From NCBI GenBank assembly GCA_947632045.1, contig CANRNQ010000008.1, positions 18,342-82,341 on the forward strand: a stretch of 64,000 nt of DNA, in the 5' to 3' direction. The position numbers and the translations under genes are program-made. This DNA is from an uncultured Clostridia bacterium. Its GTDB lineage: Bacteria > Bacillota > Clostridia > Oscillospirales > Acutalibacteraceae. How positions within the stretch are numbered: the first letter of the stretch is position 1; each line of letters opens with the position of its first letter. Below, in pieces: positions 49,887 through 59,981 of the stretch. Below the pieces are notes generated by a model. That model was not told where the DNA came from. It searched no databases and was given only the letters and a program-made list of their open reading frames with translations.

Positions 49887-51725
49887 TCAATCTACGTCCT
49901 TGAAATCCGCGTCATATACGTTGCCATCGTTTCCGCCGGTCGGAGGAACGTCCTGCTGAGTTGCAGCGCCCTGAGCCGCCTGCTGCTGAGCTGCAGCCTG
50001 CTGATAGAGCTTTGAGCCTACGTTCTGAAGCTCCTTCTCAAGAGCCTCCTTGGCGGTCTTTACAAGCTCCATATCGTTCTTAGATATTGCCTCCTTGACT
50101 GCCGCAGACTTCGTGTTGAGGCTCGTTTTGTCCTCCTCGCTTATCTTGTCGCCGTTCTCGCTTATGAGCTTATCTACCTGATAGCAGAGATTTTCAGCCT
50201 CGTTCTTCGCGTCAACCTCCTCGCGGCGCTTCTTATCCTCGGCGGCATACTGCTCGGCCTCCTTAACGGCCTTGTCTATGTCGTCCTTGGACATATTCGT
50301 GCTGGACGAGATAGTAATCTTCTGCTCCGCGCCGGTGCCGAGATCCTTTGCCGATACGTTTACTATGCCGTTTGCGTCTATATCGAAGGTTACCTCTATC
50401 TGAGGCACGCCTCTTCTCGCCGGAGCGATTCCCGTGAGAGCGAACAAGCCGAGCTGCTTGTTGTCCCTGGCAAACTCTCTCTCTCCCTGGAGAACGTTTA
50501 TCTCAACCTGAGTCTGGTTATCGGCGGCAGTTGAGAATATCTGGCTCTTCTTTGTCGGTATGGTCGTGTTTCTGTCTATAATCTTGGTCATAACGCCGCC
50601 CATGGTTTCAACGCCGAGCGAAAGCGGAGTAACGTCGAGCAGGAGAAGACCGTCAACCTCGCCGCCGAGAACGCCGGCTTGTATGGCCGCGCCGATCGCA
50701 ACGCACTCGTCCGGATTAATGCCCTTAAACGGCTCCTTGCCGATAAAGCTCTTTACAGCCTCCTGAACCGCCGGTATTCTTGATGAACCGCCGACCATCA
50801 GCACCTTGTCGATCTGGCCGATAGAAAGTCCGCTGTCCTGAAGCGCGTTCTTTACAGGACCCATTGTCTTTTCAACAAGGTCCGCGGTAAGCTCGTTGAA
50901 CTTCGCCCTTGTGAGTGTGAGATCAAGGTGCTTCGGGCCGGACGCATCGGCAGTTATGAACGGAAGGTTTATCGCCGCCTGAGTAACGCCGGAAAGCTCT
51001 ATCTTCGCCTTTTCCGCAGACTCCTTAAGCCTCTGCATAGCCATTTTATCGTTTGTGAGGTCGACTCCCGTTTCCGCCTTGAAGCTCTGAACCATCCAGT
51101 CGATTATTCTCTGGTCGAAGTCGTCGCCGCCAAGACGGTTGTTGCCCGCCGTTGCGAGAACCTCCTGAACGCCGTCGCCCATCTCGATTATTGATACGTC
51201 GAAGGTGCCGCCGCCAAGGTCATATACCATGACCTTCTGGTCGCTCTCCTTGTCAACGCCGTATGAAAGAGCCGCAGCAGTCGGCTCGTTTATTATTCTC
51301 TTAACGTCAAGACCCGCGATTTTGCCCGCGTCCTTTGTCGCCTGACGCTGAGCGTCGGTAAAGTAAGCCGGAACGGTGATAACGGCCTGAGAAACCGTTT
51401 CGCCGAGATAAGCCTCCGCGTCCGCCTTGAGCTTTTGAAGTATCATAGCGGAGATCTCCTGAGGAGTATAGCTCTTGCCGTCGATATTTACCTTATAAGC
51501 CGAGCCCATTTCCCTCTTTATTGAGGACACGGTTCTGTCCGGATTTGTTATCGCCTGTCTTTTCGCCACCTGACCCACAAGCCTTTCGCCGGTCTTTGAA
51601 AACGCCACAACAGACGGAGTTGTTCTTGCGCCCTCCGCGTTAGCGATAACCACCGGCTCGCCGCCCTCGATAACCGCTACGCATGAATTTGTTGTACCTA
51701 AGTCTATACCTATTGTCTTTGCCAT
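49887..51725 (-). CDS. dnaK: Chaperone protein DnaK
   Basis: [27 protein letters not shown]. Confidence 0.98.
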   Translation of the reverse strand: MAKTIGIDLGTTNSCVAVIEGGEPVVIANAEGARTTPSVVAFSKTGERLVGQVAKRQAITNPDRTVSSIKREMGSAYKVNIDGKSYTPQEISAMILQKLKADAEAYLGETVSQAVITVPAYFTDAQRQATKDAGKIAGLDVKRIINEPTAAALSYGVDKESDQKVMVYDLGGGTFDVSIIEMGDGVQEVLATAGNNRLGGDDFDQRIIDWMVQSFKAETGVDLTNDKMAMQRLKESAEKAKIELSGVTQAAINLPFITADASGPKHLDLTLTRAKFNELTADLVEKTMGPVKNALQDSGLSIGQIDKVLMVGGSSRIPAVQEAVKSFIGKEPFKGINPDECVAIGAAIQAGVLGGEVDGLLLLDVTPLSLGVETMGGVMTKIIDRNTTIPTKKSQIFSTAADNQTQVEINVLQGEREFARDNKQLGLFALTGIAPARRGVPQIEVTFDIDANGIVNVSAKDLGTGAEQKITISSSTNMSKDDIDKAVKEAEQYAAEDKKRREEVDAKNEAENLCYQVDKLISENGDKISEEDKTSLNTKSAAVKEAISKNDMELVKTAKEALEKELQNVGSKLYQQAAAQQQAAQGAATQQDVPPTGGNDGNVYDADFKDVD

Positions 51726-51789
51726 AATTGATTCCTCCCGAATTTGTTTTATGTGTTTGTTCTTATAATATATATGTTAAATGACCTCG

Positions 51790-52392
51790 TCAGTCACAAT
51801 TAGCTACCTGTACCATCGCGTGGCGAATTATCTTATCGCCCGTTTTGTAGCCCTTTTGGAAAACCTGTGCAAGCACGTTTTCGCCGAGCTCCTCGCTCTC
51901 CACCTTTGACACTGCATTGTGCAGCGCGGGGTCAAACGGCTGGCCTACCTCGCCGAAGCTCTCTACATTAAGCTTTGTGAGCGCGCTGTCCATCTGGGCC
52001 GCCACAAGCTCTATCCCCTTTTTAAATTCGTCCGGCGCGTTTTCGGACGTTTTTACCGCCATTTCCAGGCTGTCGGCCACCGTAAGTATCTCCGACACAG
52101 CCTTTGCGGTCGCGTCGGCGTATATTGAAGCCTTTTCGTTTGTAGTTCTCTTGCGGTAATTGTCATACTCTGCGGCAAGCCTGAGATAATTGTTCTTCTG
52201 TGCGTCAAGCTCCTTTTTCAGCTTTTCCTCCGCGCTCTCGCCGTTTTTTTTGTCGGACGTGCTTTCTTCTTTCACGTCGGACTCGTCGCAGGCCTTTTCT
52301 TTTTCCTTTTCCTCCTTTTCACCCTCTGCTTTTTCCTCCTTTACCTCCTCGTCTTCCTTGTGCTCCTGCTTTTTCTTTTCATTTTTACTCAT
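51790..52392 (-). CDS. grpE: Nucleotide exchange factor GrpE
   Basis: RLAAEYDNYRKRTTNEK…FDPALHNAVSKVE; position in hrcA operon. Confidence 0.95.
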   Translation of the reverse strand: MSKNEKKKQEHKEDEEVKEEKAEGEKEEKEKEKACDESDVKEESTSDKKNGESAEEKLKKELDAQKNNYLRLAAEYDNYRKRTTNEKASIYADATAKAVSEILTVADSLEMAVKTSENAPDEFKKGIELVAAQMDSALTKLNVESFGEVGQPFDPALHNAVSKVESEELGENVLAQVFQKGYKTGDKIIRHAMVQVANCD

Positions 52393-52471
52393 AATTCACA
52401 CCTCGCTATATCGTTTCAATTCGCCGCCCGCTGTCGGGCTTGGCGGCTGAGGTCGCGTCATATGCCGCAGC

Positions 52472-53500
52472 TTAAGGCTCAAGCAGTTCATTTATCAGCT
52501 TTCCCACAATGCTTGAAGCATATTCCAGCATACCCATATTTTTTCTGTAATCATTCCTCATCGGGGCTATTATCCCTATCGCTCCCGCAGGCTGACCGGC
52601 GACGCAGTAGCGCCTTGACAGCACCGCGCATTTATAAAGCGCCGGTATACCCGCTTCGGTTCCCAGCAGCACTCCCCGATTCAGGTCGGCTCTGAGCAGC
52701 AGATACGCTATCTGTTCGCGTTCGCTCAAAAATTTTATTATCCCGCGCAGATCGTCAAGCTGAAAATCGTTGCAGAACAGGAGGTTCGACTCGCCGTGTT
52801 CGCGCGCGTCCATATTGTTTATCTCCGAGCATTGCTCCATTATTACGGAAAGCACGTTCGGCATCAGCATTGCAAGCTCGCCGAAGCCCGCCGCCATGCT
52901 CTGTATAAACGCCGGAGTGACCTCCTCGGGCGCAACGCCGACGAGCGCCTGATTTAAAAGTCTTTCAAAGACCTTTACAAGCTCCGCCGTCAGCATATAA
53001 TCGCACCGAAACAGCCTATATTTTATCATTCCCCCCGAGGTCACGAGCACGGTCATGGCGGTCTGCCTGCCGGTTTGGACTATCCTCAGCTTCGCTATCG
53101 TCACGTCCTCCGGCGGCGGGGTCGTCGCTATGCACACTGCTCCCGACAGCTCCGACAGCACCTTAGACGCGCAGTCGAGTATATGCTCGGGGTCGTCCGC
53201 AGACATTGAGATCCTCCTGAAAATTTCGGCTCGCTCCGCCTGCGCCGGTTCCTCCGGCGAGAACGCAGCGTCAAGATAATGGCGGTAGCCGTCCTGGGTC
53301 GGCACTCTGCCCGCCGAGGTATAAGGCTGCGCGAGAAAGCCCGCCTGAGAAAGCGCCGCCATTTCGTTTCGCACCGTTGCGGATGATACGTTCAGTCCCG
53401 TGTGCTCCAAAAGCTGTTTTGAGCCGACCGGCTCCGCAGAGCGGATATACTGCTCGACAACATAGCAAAGTATTTTACTTTTTCTCGACGCGGTATCCAA
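52472..53500 (-). CDS. hrcA: Heat-inducible transcription repressor HrcA
   Basis: N-terminal wHTH GLNVSSATVRNEMAALSQAGFLAQPYTSAGRVPTQDGYRHYLD. Confidence 0.97.
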   Translation of the reverse strand: MDTASRKSKILCYVVEQYIRSAEPVGSKQLLEHTGLNVSSATVRNEMAALSQAGFLAQPYTSAGRVPTQDGYRHYLDAAFSPEEPAQAERAEIFRRISMSADDPEHILDCASKVLSELSGAVCIATTPPPEDVTIAKLRIVQTGRQTAMTVLVTSGGMIKYRLFRCDYMLTAELVKVFERLLNQALVGVAPEEVTPAFIQSMAAGFGELAMLMPNVLSVIMEQCSEINNMDAREHGESNLLFCNDFQLDDLRGIIKFLSEREQIAYLLLRADLNRGVLLGTEAGIPALYKCAVLSRRYCVAGQPAGAIGIIAPMRNDYRKNMGMLEYASSIVGKLINELLEP

Positions 53501-53524
53501 GCCGGTTCACCTCGCTTTTTCAAA

Positions 53525-53551
53525 TTAGCACTCTTGCTCTTAGAGTGCTAA
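53525..53551. promoter_or_regulatory. CIRCE operator (HrcA binding site)
   Basis: Perfect TTAGCACTC-TTGCTCTTA-GAGTGCTAA upstream of hrcA. Confidence 0.97.
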
Positions 53552-53561
53552 CTGTAGTTAT

Positions 53562-53590
53562 AATTTACCACCTGCTCTATAAAATGTCAA
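53562..53590 (-). promoter_or_regulatory. Promoter TTGACA-N17-TAAATT of the hrcA operon
   Basis: TGTCAA 53585-53590 and AATTTA 53562-53567 on plus strand, 17 bp spacer, next to CIRCE. Confidence 0.75.
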
Positions 53591-53708
53591 GTGTATTTTT
53601 TGTAAACTAATTATTAAGACATTCCGCCTCCCCCTGCGCCGCCTAAAACCGCTTGACTAAGGCAAACTATTCTATTATACTTATTTATACAAGGACGGAG
53701 GTTTTATT

Positions 53709-54014
53709 ATGTGGATTGCGATTATTTCGGCTCTCGTTTGCTTTGCCGTGGCGGTCGTTTTATTTACGCCGCTGTTCAGGACGGTCGCGCTTTTCAGACC
53801 CGTCGCCCTTTTCTTTATTTTCGAGGGTCTTTGGGTGCTTGCAAATTATCTCGTTATTCAAATTTGGCCCGGCACAAGCATGATGCAGTGGTTCCACTAT
53901 ATTGGCATAATCATTTTCGGCGGCTATCTGCTCTTATGCCTTTTTTACAGCCGTCCGAAGAAGGCTAAGCCCGAAAAGCCCGATAAGAGAAAAAAGCGCG
54001 CGAAAAACAGGTGA
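53709..54014 (+). CDS. Small membrane protein with Lys/Arg-rich C-terminus
   Basis: Three TM-like segments; followed by next ORF 6 bp downstream. Confidence 0.7.
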   Translation: MWIAIISALVCFAVAVVLFTPLFRTVALFRPVALFFIFEGLWVLANYLVIQIWPGTSMMQWFHYIGIIIFGGYLLLCLFYSRPKKAKPEKPDKRKKRAKNR

Positions 54015-54020
54015 TGTGAT

Positions 54021-54287
54021 TTGGGTTACGTTTACGCCGCCGCCATGTTTCTGGCAGGCATTTTTATAATTTACTTCTCTCTCAAGGAAAACAAGCTGTT
54101 CTGTATAGTCGGAGTTTATTTTCTACTCGTGGGAATATACTGGCTTATAAATACGTTGATGCCGGAGCTTGGATTATTTGACGGAGCATACGGTATCGCC
54201 TTCCGCTGCGTTACCGGAGCTGTCGCGGTTATCGCGATAGCGCTGTACCTTATTCAGCGAAAGAAAAATATCAACAATCAAAAATGA
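54021..54287 (+). CDS. Small membrane protein
   Basis: Hydrophobic 88-aa ORF (TTG start), adjacent to previous. Confidence 0.65.
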   Translation: MGYVYAAAMFLAGIFIIYFSLKENKLFCIVGVYFLLVGIYWLINTLMPELGLFDGAYGIAFRCVTGAVAVIAIALYLIQRKKNINNQK

Positions 54288-54301
54288 GAGCAGTGCGCTT
54301 G

Positions 54302-54335
54302 AAGCCCGCCGGAAATTCGGCGGGCTTCAATTTTT
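54302..54335 (+). terminator. Intrinsic terminator
   Basis: AAGCCCGCCGGAAATTCGGCGGGCTTCAATTTTT. Confidence 0.75.
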
Positions 54336-54347
54336 GCGGATTGTTCA

Positions 54348-54473
54348 TTACACTTTGCCTATATCATATACATTTATAAGCTCATATATTTTACTTTCCG
54401 CCCCTTTAAACCGGCGCGGCAATTCATCATCGTACAAGCCGCAGGTAAAATCGAGCTCATTATCCTCACTCAT
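54348..54473 (-). CDS. Putative 41-aa small protein downstream of the PBP gene
   Basis: MSEDNELDFTCGLYDDELPRRFKGAESKIYELINVYDIGKV*; GGAG upstream; 32 bp after PBP stop. Confidence 0.5.
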   Translation of the reverse strand: MSEDNELDFTCGLYDDELPRRFKGAESKIYELINVYDIGKV

Positions 54474-54505
54474 ACTATAATCTCCGATTATATTATTACC
54501 AAGAC

Positions 54506-55894
54506 TTACCCATTCGCCAGCATATCCTCGGCACAGGCCTGTACCGCCGCGACAGCGACAGGTCCTGCGGTGGATATTCCGAAGGTGCCATCCTCAATCG
54601 CAACCGCAAAAGCGAGCGGAGTATCCTCGTCGCGGACAAAGCCTACCATCCATGCGTCGTTGCTCTCGCCGTCTTGAACCTCGGCGGTTCCGGTCTTGGC
54701 GCACACGGTCAAGCCGCCAAACATAGAGTCGCCGTAGTTGCTCGTCACGTTGTAGCGCATCATATCATTGAGCTTTTGTGCAATATCGCTTTCGAGCATG
54801 GCCTCGCCGTTTTTCTCAGACGGGTACTGCTTTTCAAAGTCGCCGCCGCCCATACGCTCGACGTAATAGGGCTCGGCTCTGTTGCCGCCGTTCGCTATCG
54901 CGCTCATCAATATACACATCTGCATGGGATTTGTAAGATCGGTATACTGTCCTATTCCGCTCCACGCAAGCTGATTGTCGTCGGCGTTCTTGACGTTATA
55001 ATTTCCCTTTACGGTCGGAGTGTGTCCTACGTCAAAGCTCGAATTTACGCCGAGCTTGTTCGCCGCCTCCGTCATTTTATCTCTGCCGAGCTCATAAGCG
55101 AGCTGAGCGAATACTATATTACACGACTGCGCAAGACCGTCGTGTATGTCTATCAAGCCGTGGCTCGACATACAGGTGACCTCGTTGCCGCCTATCACGG
55201 CGCTGCCGCTGCACTCAAACGTGCGGCTGTCTATATCGGGTATGTTTTCAAGCGCCGCCTCTGTGGTGATGAGCTTGAAAATAGAGCCGGGCGTGTAGGA
55301 CGAGGAGAGGACCTTGTTCAGATAAACTCCATCGTACTCGTCCTCGTTATCCTCGTTTATCTCAGGCGGATCGTTTGGGTCATAGCTCTTTGAGCTGACG
55401 GAGCAGAGCACCTCGCCGGTCTTGTAATTTATTACGACCACCGCGCCCTCCATCCCGCCGAGGGCCTCATACGCGGTCTTGCAGGCGGCGCTGTCTATCG
55501 TAAGCGTCAAATTGTTGCCTCCGCGAAACGTCTCCGGCATCTCAAGTCCCCATATATACGAAAAGCCGGTGAGCTCCGAACGGTAAACGCTTTGAACCGC
55601 TGTGGATATATTCAGGCTGTTGTCCCCGACAACGTGGAGCGTCGAGAGCCTTGTTTCGTAGTCGTCGTTGTAATACCTCTCGCCGTCGGCCGTTTGCGCG
55701 AGCACTACCCCGTTTCTGTCGAATATTTTACCCGCCTTTTCAAGTCCTCCGCTGCCGGATAGGTGTCCGTTATAGCTGTGCTGTACCCACGAGCCGGCGT
55801 TTATGCTTATGTTCGCCGTGAAGAAAATTATCCCCGCAAAGAAGAAAAGTGCAAGCACAAACACAAACATAGAGCGCGTTCTCACTCGTTTCAC
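54506..55894 (-). CDS. Penicillin-binding protein transpeptidase (PbpA/FtsI-like)
   Basis: SSSYTPGSIFKLITTEAAL (SxxK), SCN, CAKTGTAEV (KTG). Confidence 0.92.
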   Translation of the reverse strand: MKRVRTRSMFVFVLALFFFAGIIFFTANISINAGSWVQHSYNGHLSGSGGLEKAGKIFDRNGVVLAQTADGERYYNDDYETRLSTLHVVGDNSLNISTAVQSVYRSELTGFSYIWGLEMPETFRGGNNLTLTIDSAACKTAYEALGGMEGAVVVINYKTGEVLCSVSSKSYDPNDPPEINEDNEDEYDGVYLNKVLSSSYTPGSIFKLITTEAALENIPDIDSRTFECSGSAVIGGNEVTCMSSHGLIDIHDGLAQSCNIVFAQLAYELGRDKMTEAANKLGVNSSFDVGHTPTVKGNYNVKNADDNQLAWSGIGQYTDLTNPMQMCILMSAIANGGNRAEPYYVERMGGGDFEKQYPSEKNGEAMLESDIAQKLNDMMRYNVTSNYGDSMFGGLTVCAKTGTAEVQDGESNDAWMVGFVRDEDTPLAFAVAIEDGTFGISTAGPVAVAAVQACAEDMLANG

Positions 55895-55932
55895 TTACTA
55901 TCACTGTCCTTCCATTATATCGCTTATGTAAA

Positions 55933-57627
55933 TTATCTCTTTTTTATCGAATACGTCCTCTCGTCCGCCGCCTTTATAAACGCCAAAAGTCCCCAGCAGG
56001 CTATCATACTCGAACCGCCGACGCTCACAAAGGGCAGCGTAACGCCCGTGAGCGGAAGTATATCGGTCGCGCTGAAGATATTAAGCGACGTTTGCAATAT
56101 CAGCAGTCCTGCGGCGCAGCACGCCGAGATAGAGTAGAAGGTCGAGCGGCTTTTTGTCGTTATCGCCCTTGCGTAGAAGAAAAGTCCGCCTATCGCACCG
56201 GCTATCGTGAGCGCAACTATCAGCCCCAGCTCCTCGCAGGCAAGCCCGAACACGAGGTCGCTTTCCGACGCGGCGACATATTTTAAGTATCCGTTGCCAA
56301 GGCCGCAGCCGAAAAGCCCGCCGCTCGCCGCGTAGGTCAGCACCCTTGCGGTCTGGTAGCCCTTATCAGCTGAGTTTTCAAACGCCTTGCCCCAGGCCGA
56401 AAAGCGGTCGGCTATGTACGGCTTAAAGCGCAGGATAAGCAGTCCGCCGAAAATCGCGCCGACTATCGACACGACCACCGTCTTATAATCTCCCGAGCGG
56501 ACTATTGATATCATAAGGAAGGTGCCGAAGAAAATTACCGCTGTGCCGAAGTCGCTCATTATGAACAGCGCCCCGATACATATTGCGGAGAAGATGATGA
56601 ACACAATAAAGTTTTTCCTTGTTTGCAGCTGGTCGAGAGCCGAGGCTCCGACGAAGATGTACGCTATCTTTACAAATTCTGACGGCTGTATAGACATCCC
56701 GCCTATCATTATCCAGTTCGCCGCTCCTCCTCTTACGGAGCCGAAAACTATGTTTACGCCTAAAAGTATTACCGCGATTATCATTATCGCGAGCCGCCAT
56801 TTGTTGACCCTGTCGGGATTTTGCAGGAATTTTATCATAAAGCAGAACACTGCCATTCCTATCGCGCAGGCGATTATCTGAACATAGGTCTGGTGCAGCC
56901 CCTGCCTGACCGACAGCATTACGCCTATCGCCGTCAAAAACAGCGCCAGCCCCTCAAGCTCAAATCCGACTCGCTTGAACACCTGAGTGGACACGATGTA
57001 AAACGCCCATGCGACTACCATAAACACCGCGAAAATAATCAGCGGCTGAAAGTCGGTCGCCTCTATCGACAGGCAAGCCTCGGTCGCCATAAAAAGCGTA
57101 AATATCGATATGAGCATCATCAGCGCAAACGGCGCTATGCCCTCCTTGCCGCCCTCTTTTCTGTAAAACCACGAGCGATTCACGTCCGTGTAGTCCTGCG
57201 CCCTCTTTAAGACAAAGGTGTCCTTGCCTATCGTTATCTCGTCGTTTATGTATATCGGCGCTCTGCCCTCCGTTCTTTTTCCGTTCACATACGTTCCCGT
57301 CTTTGAGCCGGTGTCGCTTATGAACCAGCCCTCCTTGCGTCGGAGTATTACGCAGTGCTCCCTTGAAACGGTCAAATCGTCGCTTATTACTATGTCGTTG
57401 CCCTTTGCTCTGCCGACGGAGTTTTCCCAGCAAAGCACCGGCAGCACCTGTCCGTTAGCCGCGTTTTCAAGCATAATAAGCGGTTTTTCATCTCTGCGCT
57501 GTCTGCGCATTGACGAATAGCACTGAAACACCACTATGACGCCGAGTATCGGGATAAGTATCCTAAGCGCGACTATTGCGATATCCGTTATGACCTGTAT
57601 GTTCAAGGACTGCAAAAACGAGTCCAT
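55933..57627 (-). CDS. FHA domain fused to SEDS (FtsW/RodA/SpoVE) protein
   Basis: FHA: VGRAKGNDIVISDDLTVSREHCVI…DTGSKTGTYVNGKR; SEDS: GGMSIQPSEFVKIAYI, PLTGVTLPFVSVGGSSMIA. Confidence 0.92.
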   Translation of the reverse strand: MDSFLQSLNIQVITDIAIVALRILIPILGVIVVFQCYSSMRRQRRDEKPLIMLENAANGQVLPVLCWENSVGRAKGNDIVISDDLTVSREHCVILRRKEGWFISDTGSKTGTYVNGKRTEGRAPIYINDEITIGKDTFVLKRAQDYTDVNRSWFYRKEGGKEGIAPFALMMLISIFTLFMATEACLSIEATDFQPLIIFAVFMVVAWAFYIVSTQVFKRVGFELEGLALFLTAIGVMLSVRQGLHQTYVQIIACAIGMAVFCFMIKFLQNPDRVNKWRLAIMIIAVILLGVNIVFGSVRGGAANWIMIGGMSIQPSEFVKIAYIFVGASALDQLQTRKNFIVFIIFSAICIGALFIMSDFGTAVIFFGTFLMISIVRSGDYKTVVVSIVGAIFGGLLILRFKPYIADRFSAWGKAFENSADKGYQTARVLTYAASGGLFGCGLGNGYLKYVAASESDLVFGLACEELGLIVALTIAGAIGGLFFYARAITTKSRSTFYSISACCAAGLLILQTSLNIFSATDILPLTGVTLPFVSVGGSSMIACWGLLAFIKAADERTYSIKKR

Positions 57628-57796
57628 TCGGCAAGCCCCCTTTGCGTTTTGGTCTGAGTTTTAGTCTATGTTTTAATCGGTTTATATTATTAAACTGATA
57701 ATATAATTTATGGTGTAAAAAGTCAATAAATTTTGTGTGAACTTTGTCAATAGCGATTAAAGCAAAAACGCCCTGCGACGACCCTCAGCCCGCAGA

Positions 57797-57833
57797 AAAA
57801 CCCGAAATCCGGTATCGTCGGATTTCGGGTTTT
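57797..57833. terminator. Near-symmetric intrinsic terminator
   Basis: AAAACCCGAAATCC…GGATTTCGGGTTTT. Confidence 0.75.
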
Positions 57834-57896
57834 GAATTTTGTGGAGAAATTTTTGAAGAAAAGGCAGTCTTATCACAGGCGTTTGCCGATTTAAAA

Positions 57897-59738
57897 TCAA
57901 TCTCTTTCCTTTTCGTGCTTGATTATATCTCCGGTATAAGCGTCGATCTCGTATTCATATTCAAATCCGCCGGATTTGAATTCTATTTCATAAACGACCC
58001 TTCCCTTTTCGCGGTCAAGCTCTATCTCAAACTCTCTTACGCTGCCCGCAGAAACGCCCGCGTGAGTCAGGGCTATATCCCTTGCGCTCTGCTCGCCTAT
58101 ATAATCCCGGCTGTCGGGGTCGAATTTGTTTGTGTCGTCGCGGTAATCTCCCAGCTCCTTATAAGAGCTTATTACCTCTCCGCTCACCGCGTCTATATCA
58201 TAGTCATACTCAAAGCCGCCCGACTTGAACTCTATCTCATATACAACGACTCCTCTTTTAATGTCAAGCTCTATTTCGACCATTCTCACGCTGTCGGCTG
58301 AAACTCCCGCGTGAGCGACGGCTATATCCTTTGCCTTTTGCTCTCCGATATAACCGTTATTATTGGGGTCGATTACCGGGTCGCGGCGGTCGTCAAGCTC
58401 CTTGTAAGAGCTTACTATCTCTCCGCTGACCGCGTTTATATCATAGTCGTACTCGCAGCCGCCGTATTTAAAGTCTACCTCATAGACAACCACGCCTCTT
58501 TTGCTGTCAAGCTCTATCTCGAGTGCGCTCACCTTATCCGCGCTAAGTCCGGCGTGGCTCAATGCTATCTCCTTTGCCCTTTGCTCGCCTATATAATCGC
58601 TGCTGCTCGGAGGCGTAACATCGGTATCCTTGCGGTAATCGTCGCGCTCCTTATACGAGCCGATTATATCGCCGCTTTCGGCGTTTATATAGTAATCGTA
58701 GTCATATCCGCCGGATTTAAATTCAACCTCGTATACAATAACTCCGCCTTTGCGCTCAAGCTCCGCTTCAAGCTCCCATACATTCTCCGCGCTGAGTCCG
58801 GCATGAGCAAGAGCTATCTCCTTCGCCCTCTTTTCGCCTATATAATCTACGCTGCCCGGATCTACGCCCGGATTTGTCGTGAAATCGTTGTCGTGCTCTT
58901 TATAAGAGGTGACTATTTCTCCCGTTTCCGCATTTATATCATAATCATATTCATAGCCGCCCGACTCAAATTCTATTTCATAAACGACTACTCCTCTTTT
59001 GCGGTTCAACTCTATTTCAAGCTTTTTAAGGCTGTCGGCGGAAACTCCGGCGTGCTCATAGGCAATCTCCTTTGCCTTCTGCGCGCCGATATACGCCTTG
59101 TTGCTCGGATCGATGTCGCCAAGGCGGAAATCGTCGTCAAGCTCCTTGTACGAATGAACGATCGCGCCGCTCGTCACATCTATCTCGTATTCATACTCAT
59201 AGCCGGCGACCACAAATTCAACCTCATAGACAACCGCTCCTTTTCTGCGGTCCACCTCGATTTCAAGCCGCCTTACGTCGTCCTCTGAAACGCCGGCGTG
59301 CTCATAGGCGATGGCCTTTGCCCTTTTGCCGCCGATATAGCCGCCGCTGTTCGGATTGACCTCGGCGCTGTCGTTGTAGCTGACAATCTGTCCGCTCGTA
59401 TCAAAATAAGAATGTCTTGTAGCGTCGTCCTCGATTTTTAAAATGCTTAAGGTATGCTTTTGCACTTCAATTGCGTCGGCCACCGTTATCTCTCCGTTTT
59501 TGTCTACGTCGCAAAACGGCACGGCGTCGCTGGTAATTCCTCTTATGTTTACAACGTGTTTTTGTACCAATATTGCGTCGGCCACACTGATATCGCCGTC
59601 AAAATTAACGTCGCCGAGCCTTATTTCATAGGCTGCGGAGCTTGGCTGTGCGGCAAGCGCCGACGGCACGCAGAGCGCCGCCATAAAAGCGCTGAGGAAA
59701 AAAGCGGTCGGTTTTTTCAACAAATTTCTTTTTTTCAT
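57897..59738 (-). CDS. Secreted dockerin-containing protein with six tandem PepSY-type repeats
   Basis: Signal peptide; LGDVNFDGDISVADAILVQKHVV and FCDVDKNGEITVADAIEVQKHTL; six YIGxxxAKxIAxxHAGxS repeats. Confidence 0.88.
   Translation of the reverse strand: MKKRNLLKKPTAFFLSAFMAALCVPSALAAQPSSAAYEIRLGDVNFDGDISVADAILVQKHVVNIRGITSDAVPFCDVDKNGEITVADAIEVQKHTLSILKIEDDATRHSYFDTSGQIVSYNDSAEVNPNSGGYIGGKRAKAIAYEHAGVSEDDVRRLEIEVDRRKGAVVYEVEFVVAGYEYEYEIDVTSGAIVHSYKELDDDFRLGDIDPSNKAYIGAQKAKEIAYEHAGVSADSLKKLEIELNRKRGVVVYEIEFESGGYEYDYDINAETGEIVTSYKEHDNDFTTNPGVDPGSVDYIGEKRAKEIALAHAGLSAENVWELEAELERKGGVIVYEVEFKSGGYDYDYYINAESGDIIGSYKERDDYRKDTDVTPPSSSDYIGEQRAKEIALSHAGLSADKVSALEIELDSKRGVVVYEVDFKYGGCEYDYDINAVSGEIVSSYKELDDRRDPVIDPNNNGYIGEQKAKDIAVAHAGVSADSVRMVEIELDIKRGVVVYEIEFKSGGFEYDYDIDAVSGEVISSYKELGDYRDDTNKFDPDSRDYIGEQSARDIALTHAGVSAGSVREFEIELDREKGRVVYEIEFKSGGFEYEYEIDAYTGDIIKHEKERD
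57900..59345 (-). repeat. Six in-frame tandem repeats, period ~247 bp
   Basis: Repeat landmark C(C/G)(T/G)ATATA at ~58098, 58347, 58590, 58838, 59087, 59332. Confidence 0.88.
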
Positions 59739-59981
59739 AATGATCCTCCTCATTTTTTAATGTAAAATTATTCCAAAATAATTATACCATTCTTCCGATA
59801 TAAATAAAATAATTAAAATCGCAGAAAATTTTCCCTTAAAAATGTGAGAGGTATACAAAAAAATAAAAATCATCGGCATCTTTGAAAAGCACCGCTTTTT
59901 TAGAAAAGGCGGGCAGGAGCTTTAATTTTTCTGCCAAAATCAGGTTTAAAAACCAAGAGCCGCCTCGCGGCGGCCTGTTTA

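Noticed and set aside
58311-59288. 325-aa ORF antisense to the PepSY-repeat gene
   Set aside because: Apparent repeats are the mirror of the real repeats; no RBS, and the sense strand has signal peptide, dockerin and PepSY.
57900-59345. Regular ~247-bp repeats considered as CRISPR or satellite DNA
   Set aside because: Repeats are in-frame protein domains with coding-type divergence; no short repeat/spacer pattern.
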